Shown: positions 1-7,650 of the stretch, in pieces
How the letters are laid out: each line of letters opens with the position of its first letter
Position numbering within the stretch: the first letter of the stretch is position 1
NCBI GenBank assembly: GCA_016935715.1
Contig: JAFGQJ010000410.1
Span: 1 to 15,356, forward strand
From: Spirochaetales bacterium
Lineage (GTDB): Bacteria > Spirochaetota > Spirochaetia > SZUA-6 > DRHE01
DNA length: 15,356 nt
Reading direction: 5' to 3'
The notes under the pieces: generated by a model
Database searches by the model: none
What the model saw: only the letters and a program-made list of their open reading frames with translations
Told to the model about the DNA's origin: nothing
Position numbers and translations under genes: made by a program

Positions 1-18
1 ATGTACTCATTCGTAATA

Positions 19-47
19 TCGACATTAATTACGTGCCATATTATGAT
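19..47 (+). promoter_or_regulatory. Predicted sigma-70 type promoter for the PBP-Maf operon
   Basis: A -35-like TCGACA (19-24) is separated by exactly 17 nt from a -10-like TATGAT (42-47). Each hexamer has one mismatch to the sigma-70 consensus. Initiation would fall near position 54, giving a leader of about 40-65 nt. Nothing else in bases 1-94 looks coding, and an upstream gene may end just outside the window. The call rests on pattern only. Confidence 0.5.
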
Positions 48-118
48 GAAAGGGCGGAAAATAGGCTTGATTTCTACACCTCGAGATACCAGGTTTGGAG
101 ATAAACCCTCCCAGTGAT

Positions 119-1999
119 ATGAACAACGCGAGAGAACGAAGAAGGTTGTACTTCTTCATTCTGTTTCTGGCTGCCGTCGTGCTGCTGATCTTCGGCAGAC
201 TGGTGCAGCTGATGATTTTTACACCTCGGAATGACGCGCCGGAGTCGATAACCCTCCCGGTCGTCGAGCGCGGCCCCATCCTGGACCGCAACGGCAAGAT
301 CCTGGCCATCTCGACACGGCTGGATTCGGTCACCGCGTGGATACCCAACGTGTCCGATCCTCCCGAATCGGCCGAGCTGCTGGCGCGGATCCTCGAGATG
401 CCCGACGGCGATATTCTGGACCGGCTGCAGGACAACCGCGGGTTCGTGTTCATCAAGCGAAAGATCACACCCACGGAGTCGCAGGCCATCCAAGACGTGA
501 AGGCGGAGGGGAAACTGGCGGGCATCAGCCTGGTCCCGGAATTCGGCCGCAATTATCCGGAACAAACCCTGGCCAGCCACGTCATCGGCTACGTCGGGGT
601 CGACAACATCGGGTTGGACGGAATCGAGTACACCTTCAACAATGTTCTCTCCCCCCCCGCCGTGAGCACGGTTCAGGAGCAGAAGGAGGTTCTCGGCAAC
701 CAGGTGTTCCTGACTCTCGACATCAATATTCAGCATGTCATCGAAGAGCTTGCCCGCAAGGCTTTCGAGGACAACCAGGCGGAAGCCGTCTACATCCTGG
801 TGGCCGAGGCGACCACCGGAGACATCCTCGGGTACTGCGGGATTCCCAACTTCGATCCCAACGAATACAACCGCTACGACAGCCTGGCCCGGAAGAATCT
901 ACCCCTGGTCCGGGCATTCGAGCCCGGCTCGGTGTTCAAGATTTTCTCGGTCTCCTCGTTTCTCCAGCTCGGGGGAATCGATCCCGAGGAGGAGTTTTTC
1001 TGCGGGGGCGTCTACCAGATGGCCCTTCCCGACGGTCAGACCATCGAGATCCGGGATCTGGCCAGCCACGGCTGGGTCAATGCCGAGAGAATTCTGAAAT
1101 ACTCCTGCAATGTCGGAGCCGCCCTGGCTTCCGAACAGGTCGAAGAGGTCGAGCTGCACCGCATGCTGGTCCTCTTTGGTTTCGGAAAACCGACGGATCT
1201 TCCGCTTCCAGGCGAGAGCGCGGGAATCCTGTCGGATCCGAGCCGCTGGTCGGCACGCAGCAAGGCGACGATAGCTTTCGGTCAGGAGGTATCGGTTTCC
1301 GCGCTTCAGATCGTGCAGGCCGCCACCGTATTCGCCAACGGGGGACTGCTGCTCAAGCCCCACATCGTGCGAAAAATCGTCTCTCCCCAGGGGGAAACGA
1401 TTCAAAACCTCGGGAGGGAACCGCTGCAGGAAGTGCTGTCCCCGCAGACCGCTCAACGGGTCCTGGAGATGATGGAAACCGCCACGGAGGACGGAGGGAC
1501 CGCCCGCCGGGGTCGCGTAGAGGGGGTTCGAGTATCGGCCAAGACCGGAACAGCCGAGGTGCTCGACCCGCAAACCGGCCAGTACTCGGAGGAGCACTTC
1601 GTGGCCTCGTATCTGGGTATCCTGCCTACCGACGATCCGCAACTCGTGATCTACGTGGTCATCGACTTCCCGAAGGGACCGGCAACCTACGGCAGTCAGA
1701 TCGCCGCCCCGGTGTTCAAGCAGACGGCGGAGTGGCTGGTGGACTATCTCGGGATTCCCCGCAGCGGAGCCACGGTCATCGAGCATCCCGGAAGCGTGCG
1801 CATCAAGCTCCCCGAGCCGCTGCGGGTGGGGACCGAAATGCCGCAGCTCCTCGGGATGCCCAAGAGACTGCTGCTGCCGCTGTTTCAGCAGGGCGAGTTC
1901 ACCATCCATCTGAGGGGCGAAGGATACGTGGTGGCCCAGGACCCCGCCCCGGGCACCCCTTTGAAGCAGGGTATGACGATCAAGCTTTATCTGGAATGA
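119..1999 (+). CDS. ftsI: Class B penicillin-binding protein, FtsI/SpoVD-like transpeptidase with C-terminal PASTA-like region
   Basis: This is a peptidoglycan DD-transpeptidase that cross-links stem peptides in the periplasm, most like the septal PBP3/FtsI group. Numbering is from the ATG at 119. A short basic N-terminus (RERRR) leads into one membrane segment at about residues 11-33. A PBP dimer domain follows at about 45-190 (ERGPILDRNG near 51). The transpeptidase domain shows all three active-site motifs: SVFK with the nucleophile at Ser271, SCN at 329-331 and KTG at 475-477. The last 70 residues resemble a PASTA domain (QDPAPGTPLKQGM), as in SpoVD-like proteins. An in-frame TTG at 95 would add eight residues. 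Neither start has a convincing ribosome binding site, so ATG was preferred. The 3' end overlaps the next gene by ATGA, so the two are probably translationally coupled. A PBP2/elongation role is less likely given the PASTA-like tail. Confidence 0.9.
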   Translation: MNNARERRRLYFFILFLAAVVLLIFGRLVQLMIFTPRNDAPESITLPVVERGPILDRNGKILAISTRLDSVTAWIPNVSDPPESAELLARILEMPDGDILDRLQDNRGFVFIKRKITPTESQAIQDVKAEGKLAGISLVPEFGRNYPEQTLASHVIGYVGVDNIGLDGIEYTFNNVLSPPAVSTVQEQKEVLGNQVFLTLDINIQHVIEELARKAFEDNQAEAVYILVAEATTGDILGYCGIPNFDPNEYNRYDSLARKNLPLVRAFEPGSVFKIFSVSSFLQLGGIDPEEEFFCGGVYQMALPDGQTIEIRDLASHGWVNAERILKYSCNVGAALASEQVEEVELHRMLVLFGFGKPTDLPLPGESAGILSDPSRWSARSKATIAFGQEVSVSALQIVQAATVFANGGLLLKPHIVRKIVSPQGETIQNLGREPLQEVLSPQTAQRVLEMMETATEDGGTARRGRVEGVRVSAKTGTAEVLDPQTGQYSEEHFVASYLGILPTDDPQLVIYVVIDFPKGPATYGSQIAAPVFKQTAEWLVDYLGIPRSGATVIEHPGSVRIKLPEPLRVGTEMPQLLGMPKRLLLPLFQQGEFTIHLRGEGYVVAQDPAPGTPLKQGMTIKLYLE

Positions 2000-3885
2000 A
2001 GGACTACACGGAGAACAATCTCGAGGCTCTCTACCGGCACCGCCCCGAGCTGAAGGCAGCCGGATTGCAGGCAACGGAGGGCTCGGCGGAAATCATGATC
2101 GAACAGACCCCTTCGGGATGTCCGACGGCGAAGCTTCGGGGCACGTATCTGCACTCCCGCTACGACCCCATGAAGGAGGCCCGGCGGATCATCAGCCGCG
2201 AAGCCCCCTCCGGAACCTCGGGGGCCGTCGTCCTGGGCTTCGGCCTGGGCTACCTGCCGGAAGCCTTCTGCGAGAGCCATCCGGACAAACCGCTTCTCGT
2301 CATAGAAGAGGACTCCGCGCTGTTTCTCCAGGCTCTGGCTGCCCGGGACATGAGGAAGCTGCTCGGCCGGCGCTCGGTCACCTGGTGCATCGCGCACGAG
2401 CCGCAGGCGCTCATGCCCCGGTTGGAACAGCTGCCGCTTCGGGCGCTGCGCGTTCTCAGGCTTTCGGCTTTCCGGGACAATCTCTACTACAGGCAGGCCG
2501 ACACGCTTCTATCCACGGTTTTCGACAAACAGCGCGTCAACATCAACACGCTCGGGCGCTTTGCAGCGCTGTGGGTGCGCAACCTGCTGTCCAATCTTGC
2601 GCGATTCACGGCGAGCGCCGGAATCCGGGCGGGGCGCGACAGTTTTTCCGGTGTTCCCGCGCTGGTCCTGGCGGCCGGTCCTTCCCTGGATGAGATCCTT
2701 CCCGATCTCGATGCTCTTCGGCAGCGTTTTTTGCTCGTAGCAGTGGATACCTCCTACCGCTTCTGCAGGCTCACAGACGTGGAGCCGGATTTCCTCGTCA
2801 CCGTGGATCCGCAGTACTGGAACAGCCGCCACCTGGACCGGCTCCCCCGCAGGGGGGCGCTGCTGGTCAGCGAATCCTCCGCCAACCCGCGGATCTTTCG
2901 AACCGCAGCGGGACCCGAGGAGGATATCTTCTTCGTATCCTCTTTTTTCCCCCTCGGCACATACATCGAGGAAATCATCGGGCAGCGCGGGCTGATCGGC
3001 GCCGGCGGATCTGTTGCAACCACCGCCTGGGACCTCTGCCGCTACCTCGGATGTTCGGCCATCTACATGGCCGGGCTGGACCTCGGCTTCCCCGGAAAGC
3101 AGACGCACGCCAGGGGTGCGTTTTTCGAGGAAACCATGCACACCAGCTCGGGCAGACTCTCCACGGCAGAACAGATGACGTTCGACTACCTGCACCAGGC
3201 CAGGCCCGTTGCCCTGACCAACAACAGGGGAGGCCTGACTCTGAGCGATCAGAGGATGCTGATCTACAAGTCGTGGTTCGAAAACCAGATCGAACAGTGC
3301 GCGCGCCGAGGCGAAGCGGACAGCTACAGCCTGTCGGCCGAGGGGATCGCGGTACGGGGCATGAAACACGTGGAGCTCCGCGAGGCTCTGCGGCTGCCGG
3401 TCATGCGCGGGCGCATCGACACGATCCTCCGCCAGGTGCGCGCGCGGGGGACGGAGATGATCGCCGGGCAGCGGGTGGAGCCGGTGATCGCAGGCATGAG
3501 AGGTCTGATCGATGAGCTGAAACGGCTCGAGGATCTCGCCCGGAGGGGAGAAGAGCTTTCCAGCCACCCCTCCTCTCCCGATACGCTGGTTCCGGCCCTT
3601 GCGGAGGTTGATAGGCAGATCATGAGCCTGGCCTCCAGGCAGATCGCCGGCTTCCTCTTCCAACCGCTGATCCGGGATATCCTGGGCGAGAGCGCAGACG
3701 GCAGGGATTTCGAAGGGGTCCTCGATACCTCTCAAAAGCTCTACCGGGAGCTGAAGGCCTCGGCTTTCTACCACGGGCAGCTGATCCGCAAATGCCTGGA
3801 GCGGCTGCAGGTTCCCGCTGCCCGCCGGGCGAGGCCGGGGGTTTGGAGGAAACGCGGTCCCGAAGCAGCGCCCAATGCGGGCTAA
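1996..3885 (+). CDS. Maf/DUF115 (MptE-like) protein, putative flagellin glycosyltransferase
   Basis: This 629-residue protein has the DUF115 (MptE-like) core of the motility-associated factor (Maf) family. Known members transfer nonulosonic acids to flagellin in the cytoplasm before export. An N-terminal Rossmann-like stretch (GAVVLGFGLGYL, 76-87) is followed by the DUF115 core. The core has ALVLAAGPSL at about 222-231, an acidic TVDPQYW motif near 269-275, a Gly/Ser-rich GAGGS stretch near 335, and MAGLDLGFPG at 358-367. The C-terminal 150-200 residues look helical, as in Maf proteins. The ATG (1996) overlaps the PBP stop codon, so the two are co-transcribed. A convergent motility cluster lies next door, which fits a flagellar role, but the acceptor and sugar cannot be read from sequence. 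The tail after about residue 610 is Arg/Pro-rich and poorly conserved in appearance. Family assignment is firm; the flagellin substrate is inferred. Confidence 0.8.
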   Translation: MKDYTENNLEALYRHRPELKAAGLQATEGSAEIMIEQTPSGCPTAKLRGTYLHSRYDPMKEARRIISREAPSGTSGAVVLGFGLGYLPEAFCESHPDKPLLVIEEDSALFLQALAARDMRKLLGRRSVTWCIAHEPQALMPRLEQLPLRALRVLRLSAFRDNLYYRQADTLLSTVFDKQRVNINTLGRFAALWVRNLLSNLARFTASAGIRAGRDSFSGVPALVLAAGPSLDEILPDLDALRQRFLLVAVDTSYRFCRLTDVEPDFLVTVDPQYWNSRHLDRLPRRGALLVSESSANPRIFRTAAGPEEDIFFVSSFFPLGTYIEEIIGQRGLIGAGGSVATTAWDLCRYLGCSAIYMAGLDLGFPGKQTHARGAFFEETMHTSSGRLSTAEQMTFDYLHQARPVALTNNRGGLTLSDQRMLIYKSWFENQIEQCARRGEADSYSLSAEGIAVRGMKHVELREALRLPVMRGRIDTILRQVRARGTEMIAGQRVEPVIAGMRGLIDELKRLEDLARRGEELSSHPSSPDTLVPALAEVDRQIMSLASRQIAGFLFQPLIRDILGESADGRDFEGVLDTSQKLYRELKASAFYHGQLIRKCLERLQVPAARRARPGVWRKRGPEAAPNAG

Positions 3886-3941
3886 AGTTCCTTTTTATTC
3901 GGCCGAAGAAATTCAATGAGGGCCCATGAAAAGGCGCTCAT

Positions 3942-3981
3942 ACGGTATGCTCTCTGACGTCCAGGCATACCGTTTTTTTTT
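3942..3981 (+). terminator. Rho-independent terminator of the PBP-Maf operon
   Basis: A perfect 9-bp stem, ACGGTATGC (3942-3950) with GCATACCGT (3965-3973), encloses a 14-nt loop and runs straight into nine T residues (3973-3981). It lies 57 nt after the Maf gene stop. Read on the minus strand, the same hairpin is preceded by a run of A and followed only by a weak CCTTTT tract. It could slow transcription coming from cheY but is clearly better for the plus strand. Its T run reaches the cheY stop codon (TAA, 3980-3982). Confidence 0.85.
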
Positions 3982-4345
3982 ATCCCTCCAGCGCCTTGTT
4001 GATGGCCGACAGCAGGCGCTCCGGCTTGAAGGGCTTGACGATGAAATCCTTGATTCCCGAGTTGATGGCATCCACGATCAGATTCTGCTGTCCGATGGCT
4101 GAACAGATGATGATCCTGGCCTGGGGATCGATCTCGAAAATTTTCTTCATCGCCTCCAGACCGTTCATTTCGGGCATGGTAATATCCAGGACCACGATAT
4201 CCGGTCTCATCTCCTGATACCTGGCTACCGCCTCGGTTCCGGTGGAAGCCTCACCCACTATTTTGAAGCCCTTCGCCTCCAGAACCTCTTTCTGCACCAT
4301 GCGCATGAAGTACAGGTCATCGGCGAGCAATACGCTAAACGCCAT
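3980..4345 (-). CDS. cheY: Chemotaxis response regulator CheY
   Basis: This is a single receiver domain of 121 residues that takes phosphate from CheA and acts on the flagellar motor switch. Numbered from the ATG at 4345, the acidic pocket is Asp9-Asp10 and the phosphoacceptor is Asp54 (VVLDITMPEMNG). The switch Ser82 sits in ICSAIGQQ, the aromatic switch position is Phe101, and the invariant Lys104 is in VKPF. There is no output domain. The start is fixed by a strong GGAGG five nt upstream; an in-frame ATG at 4372 would read further into cheA and lacks such a site. The start overlaps the end of cheA by 11 nt, so kinase and regulator are coupled. It is the last gene of the minus-strand cluster. 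The CheY family is certain; a role other than motor control is possible because spirochaetes may carry several CheY proteins. Confidence 0.93.
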   Translation of the reverse strand: MAFSVLLADDLYFMRMVQKEVLEAKGFKIVGEASTGTEAVARYQEMRPDIVVLDITMPEMNGLEAMKKIFEIDPQARIIICSAIGQQNLIVDAINSGIKDFIVKPFKPERLLSAINKALEG

Positions 4346-6371
4346 CAAAGCCTCCAGATTCGATACTCTCAAGGACTTTTGCCGTATCGAGGATGAAAAT
4401 GATCCTCCCGTCTCCCAGAACCGACACGCCGGAGAACAACCGCCTTTGATTGAGCAGGTCGGAAATCGGTTTGATTACCAGATCCTCCTCCTCCACCAGC
4501 TCGTCCACCAGCAGGCAAACCTTTTCTCTGCGCTGCTCGATCACCACCGCATTGTTCTCTCGAGCCCGGCTGACGTTTCCGTTTTCAGGACCGAGAAGCA
4601 ATGAGTCGAGATGGATCAGCGGCATTCGCTCGCCGTTGTAGTCGTAGATCTCCCCCGCTGCGTCTTTCGCGATGTCCTGGTCGGTGACCTTGACCGTCTC
4701 ACTGATATCCCCTGCCGGGATCGCGTAATGGCTGCCCCCGCAGGAGATGACCAGGGAGTGCAGAATCGTAAGGGTGAGGGGCAGAAGAATCCGGATCAGG
4801 GTCCCTCTGCCGGGGTCGCTGCGCACCTCCACTTCACCCTTGAGATCCTCCCGGATGCGGGTGGCCACGACATCCATGCCTACACCGCGGCCCGACAGGT
4901 CGGTCACGTCCTCCTTTGTGCTGAACCCGGGCGAGAAGATGTACTGCACCGCCTCCTCGTCGCTGACCTCCGAACCGATGTGCGCCTTCTCCCGTATCTT
5001 CTTCACATCCAATCCCCGTCCGTCGTCGGCGATCTCGATTACGATCTTGCCTCCCTGCTGCTGGGCGGTGATCGAGATCCTGCCCGCTTCCGTTTTGTTC
5101 GCCCGCCGCCGCTCCTGCGGTGATTCCAGCCCATGGTCGAGGGAGTTGCGGATGATATGGGTGAGGGGATCGGAGAGAACCTCGACTATGGTCCGATCGA
5201 TCTCGGTATCCTTGCCCTGAATCTCCAGATCCACGTTCTTTCCCAGTTTTCGGGAAAGGTCGCGAACCAGGCGGGGAAACTTGTTGAAAAGCACGGCGAT
5301 GGGAACCATCCTGGTCCCCATGATCGCCTGCTGCATCTCCGTTGTGATCCTCTCCAGGGAATCCGAAGCCCGTTCCACCTCGCCCCTCATCGCTATTCCG
5401 CGGCGGCAGAGCCGCTCGTGCAGCTGGGACAATTGGGCCTTGTAGATCGTCAGCTCCCCAACCAGCTGCCAGATCTCATTCAGTTTCGTGGTATCCACAC
5501 GCACCGATGCGCTCTCGATTCGGCTCGAGCGGATGGCCTGGAACCTCGAAGTGCCCGCACCGCGTTGCGCATCGAGCAGCCTGCTGATCTCCTCCTGCTG
5601 CAGAACCTCCAGCTGCTGTTCCTCGATCAGGTCGACCGCGCAGGCCTTGAGGATGCTCGCCTCCGGCAGCCTCGAGGACAGCAGCACCACCAGGCGCCGG
5701 TAAAGCCGATCGTCCTGGGGGATCGTCATGTTCGGCGTCGTCTGGATGACATTGGCGATCATCTCCAGGTTGTTGAACACGAGGTAGGCTCTGGGATAGG
5801 GGGGTTCGGCCTCTTTCGAGACCTTGACCGTCAGCCGATAGATCGACTCTCCCCGGTCCCGGGCTTCGAGGAGCTGGGAACGCTGGAAAGATTTGAGTGC
5901 AGGTGGTTCGCCTTGCTCCTCTTCCCTCTCCTTCCCGCCCTCCTCAGCCGGCTGCTCCTCATCGCTTTCATACCCCAGCCCGGCGAGGCTCTGCAGCTCC
6001 CTGATCACCGAGCGGGTGTCGATCCCGGTGTCACTCTGCTCGGCCGATATCCGGGAAATGACCTCGTGGATCAGATCCGAAGCGGAAAAGATTGCGTCCA
6101 TCAGGGCCCTGGAAAGGTCCAGATTTCCTGAGCGGATGCGATCGAACACATCCTCCAGCCTGTGGGCCAGTTCGCTCAGATTGGTGAACCCCAGCAGGGC
6201 CGACTCGGATTTCAGGGAATGGGTCAGGCGGAATACCTCGTTGATCGATTCGGGATTGCCCGCATCCTTTTCCAGCTCGAGGAGATTGTCGTTCAGCTTC
6301 TCCAGCAGCTCTTCCGATTCCGCGAGAAAGGTCCTCAAGAATTTCTTGTCGTCCAAACCTGCGTAAGACAC
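4335..6371 (-). CDS. cheA: Chemotaxis histidine kinase CheA
   Basis: This 678-residue cytoplasmic kinase couples receptor arrays to CheY. Its domains in order are as follows. The HPt (P1) domain covers about 1-110, with the phosphorylated His51 in HSLKSESALLG. A low-complexity acidic linker covers 135-160. A P2-like regulator-binding region lies at about 175-260. The P3 dimerisation helices are at about 290-360. The HATPase (P4) has an N box HIIRNSLDHGLE (405-416), G1 DDGRGLD (449-455), F box FSPGFST (479-485) and G2 GRGVGMD (494-500). A CheW-like P5 domain follows at about 535-665. All catalytic motifs are intact. In P1 the residue after the motif lysine is Ser (HSLKS) rather than the usual Gly (HxLKG). 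The start is GTG (6369-6371), eight nt after cheW, with an AGGCAGG-like site. The 3' end overlaps cheY. No cheR, cheB or receptor gene is present in the window. Confidence 0.95.
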   Translation of the reverse strand: MSYAGLDDKKFLRTFLAESEELLEKLNDNLLELEKDAGNPESINEVFRLTHSLKSESALLGFTNLSELAHRLEDVFDRIRSGNLDLSRALMDAIFSASDLIHEVISRISAEQSDTGIDTRSVIRELQSLAGLGYESDEEQPAEEGGKEREEEQGEPPALKSFQRSQLLEARDRGESIYRLTVKVSKEAEPPYPRAYLVFNNLEMIANVIQTTPNMTIPQDDRLYRRLVVLLSSRLPEASILKACAVDLIEEQQLEVLQQEEISRLLDAQRGAGTSRFQAIRSSRIESASVRVDTTKLNEIWQLVGELTIYKAQLSQLHERLCRRGIAMRGEVERASDSLERITTEMQQAIMGTRMVPIAVLFNKFPRLVRDLSRKLGKNVDLEIQGKDTEIDRTIVEVLSDPLTHIIRNSLDHGLESPQERRRANKTEAGRISITAQQQGGKIVIEIADDGRGLDVKKIREKAHIGSEVSDEEAVQYIFSPGFSTKEDVTDLSGRGVGMDVVATRIREDLKGEVEVRSDPGRGTLIRILLPLTLTILHSLVISCGGSHYAIPAGDISETVKVTDQDIAKDAAGEIYDYNGERMPLIHLDSLLLGPENGNVSRARENNAVVIEQRREKVCLLVDELVEEEDLVIKPISDLLNQRRLFSGVSVLGDGRIIFILDTAKVLESIESGGFDGV

Positions 6372-6379
6372 CTGCCTGC

Positions 6380-6823
6380 CTACTCCCTGATCGGCACCTC
6401 GGGGGAGGTTGCCAGAACTCTGAATATGTCGAGCAGTACGAGAAGAGTTTCCCGGCCTCTCACGATTCCCTGAACGAATTCGCTTTTCAACCCGAACACG
6501 TCTGCCGCCTCGCTGATGATGCTGTTCGGATCCAGATCGAGTATCTCCCGCACGGTATCCACCAGTATGCCGTAGCGGATATCCTGCCTCCGGAGGATGA
6601 TCACCCTGTTCCTGCGGCTGACTTCCCGCCGGGGAAGGGAGAAACGGATCCTGAGGTTGACTACCGGGATGACCTCTCCGCCGACGTTGATGACACCATC
6701 CACGAAGGCGGGTGCGGTGGGGACAGCCGTCACGTTCTCATAGCGAATGATCTGGGAAACCTCGGCCAGAGGTATGGAGTAGCAGTTTTCCCCGATCTCA
6801 AAAACGACGTACTTCTCTCCCAT
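6380..6823 (-). CDS. cheW: Chemotaxis coupling protein CheW
   Basis: This 147-residue protein has the CheW fold throughout and links chemoreceptors to CheA at the membrane-bound array. It opens with KYVVFEIGENCYSIPL, typical of the first beta strands. The conserved GVINVGGEVIPVVNLR segment sits around residues 43-58, and the second subdomain (YGILVDTVREIL) around 84-95. It ends with GRETLLVLLDI near 123-133, as CheW proteins do. GAGG is five nt before the ATG. It lies 23 nt after the SwrB-like gene and eight nt before cheA, so it belongs to the same transcript. Its length is normal for the family and nothing is missing. Confidence 0.94.
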   Translation of the reverse strand: MGEKYVVFEIGENCYSIPLAEVSQIIRYENVTAVPTAPAFVDGVINVGGEVIPVVNLRIRFSLPRREVSRRNRVIILRRQDIRYGILVDTVREILDLDPNSIISEAADVFGLKSEFVQGIVRGRETLLVLLDIFRVLATSPEVPIRE

Positions 6824-6846
6824 CGCCGCCTCGTACCGATCTCCAG

Positions 6847-7314
6847 TTAGTGATCACCGGCTTTCGCCTGGGAAGCCAGCGTCACGATCAGCTCGATCTC
6901 GGCTAGGGTGATCCCCAGCCGCTTGGCGATCACGGATGCCGGGATTCCCTGCTCGTGCAATCGCAGAACCCTGCTCTGCAGGTCCTCCTCGGCCACTTCC
7001 TGGCCGCGCTTCTCGGCAAGCTCGCTGTAGACCTTGCCGGACAGCTCGTGCTTCTCGATTTCCCGCCGCAGGAGCCCGATCTTCTTGTCCGCCTGCTCCA
7101 GCAGGCTGCTCAGATTCTGCACTTTGTCTTCCAGCAGCGTAATATTCCTGTCGGTGGTCGAATTGAGCTCCACGATGATCCTGTCGACCTCTTCGCGGAT
7201 CGAATCCAAAATTACTTTGGGATCGACGGATTTTTGGAGTTTCGCCTTGAGGATCAGGTATACGATGAAGTAGCCGGCGATGGCCAGAGCGCCGTAGAGA
7301 ATAAAGCGTTCCAT
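6847..7314 (-). CDS. SwrB-like single-pass membrane protein with coiled coil (DUF6115-like tail)
   Basis: This 155-residue protein has one N-terminal membrane segment (residues 4-22). A long, heptad-rich helical stretch follows (about 35-90). A conserved-looking C-terminal helical motif, GIPASVIAKRLGITLAEIELIV, covers 123-144. This is the layout of Bacillus SwrB, a membrane protein that promotes flagellar export-gate assembly; its tail has a similar IAK-L-x-x-x-EIEL motif (from memory). Bacillus swrB also lies at the end of a fla/che operon next to sigD, and here the gene sits between fapA and cheW. The ATG has an AGGA sequence close upstream, six nt after the preceding stop. The tail could also be read as a short helix-turn-helix, but the membrane anchor makes DNA binding less likely. 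The SwrB link is an inference from architecture, motif and neighbours. Confidence 0.65.
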   Translation of the reverse strand: MERFILYGALAIAGYFIVYLILKAKLQKSVDPKVILDSIREEVDRIIVELNSTTDRNITLLEDKVQNLSSLLEQADKKIGLLRREIEKHELSGKVYSELAEKRGQEVAEEDLQSRVLRLHEQGIPASVIAKRLGITLAEIELIVTLASQAKAGDH

Positions 7315-7320
7315 TCCATC

Positions 7321-7650
7321 CTAACCAACGAGATCCACATGATGACCCAGGTCGGGATCCTCGAAAACCTGCTTCTCCTCATCCTTGCCCGACTTGCCCT
7401 CTTCGCCCTTCATCTGTCCCCCGGCCTGCTTCCGTTTCTCCTGCTGTTCCTGCTCTTTGACCTTCTCCGGGCCCTCTCCGAGCTGCTGCGACTGATTCAC
7501 GGCACTGTCGTCATGCTCCGCCTTTTGTGCCATCTCGCTGCCCTGGACGAACTGGTACTGGGGCGTCACGTCCCGCTGCACCGCCTGCTCCTTGCCGACG
7601 TGGCTCATCTGGCTGAACATGATCTGCAGATCAATAGGGAGCAGAGGCAT
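7321..7650 (-). CDS. Small uncharacterised hydrophilic protein of the flagellar cluster
   Basis: I do not recognise a functional family for this 109-residue protein. It starts with a short hydrophobic, probably helical stretch (MPLLPIDLQIMFSQMSHVGKEQ). The rest is very rich in Gln, Glu and Lys, with no predicted membrane segment, and looks largely disordered. I recall similar small proteins with a PIDLQ start near spirochaete flagellar genes, but cannot verify this here. The ATG at 7650 is chosen because a GGAG lies eight nt upstream; an upstream TTG (7656) is only three nt from that site. The start overlaps the end of fapA by 20 nt, and the SwrB-like gene begins six nt after the stop. Reading-frame integrity inside a dense operon supports a real gene. 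Confidence 0.7.
   Translation of the reverse strand: MPLLPIDLQIMFSQMSHVGKEQAVQRDVTPQYQFVQGSEMAQKAEHDDSAVNQSQQLGEGPEKVKEQEQQEKRKQAGGQMKGEEGKSGKDEEKQVFEDPDLGHHVDLVG

Noticed and set aside
337..1995. Long upstream extension of the Maf reading frame through the PBP gene
   Set aside because: This part overlaps the PBP out of frame and is Arg/Gly/Pro-rich. The real start is the ATG at 1996, overlapping the PBP stop codon.
899..2074. 391-codon open frame on the minus strand opposite the PBP gene
   Set aside because: It covers the catalytic motifs of the PBP on the other strand, and its own product resembles no family.
2509..3774. 421-codon open frame on the minus strand opposite the Maf gene
   Set aside because: It is an antisense shadow of a well-supported gene. 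No domain, no plausible ribosome site, and it would need transcription against the operon.
3869..3895. GCCC-GGGC hairpin over the Maf stop codon followed by a short T stretch
   Set aside because: The four-bp stem is short and the T stretch is displaced by several bases. The hairpin at 3942-3973 is far better.
3898..3907. Perfect palindrome TTCGGCCGAA after the Maf gene
   Set aside because: Ten bases without flanking symmetry or a second copy nearby; this is expected by chance at such length.
5133..6131. 332-codon open frame on the plus strand opposite cheA
   Set aside because: It is antisense to the HPt-to-P3 part of cheA. The product is rich in Leu, Asp, Arg and Gln without recognisable domains.
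6824..6846. Possible promoter between the SwrB-like gene and cheW
   Set aside because: The gap is only 23 nt and shows no -35/-10 pair, only the cheW ribosome site.
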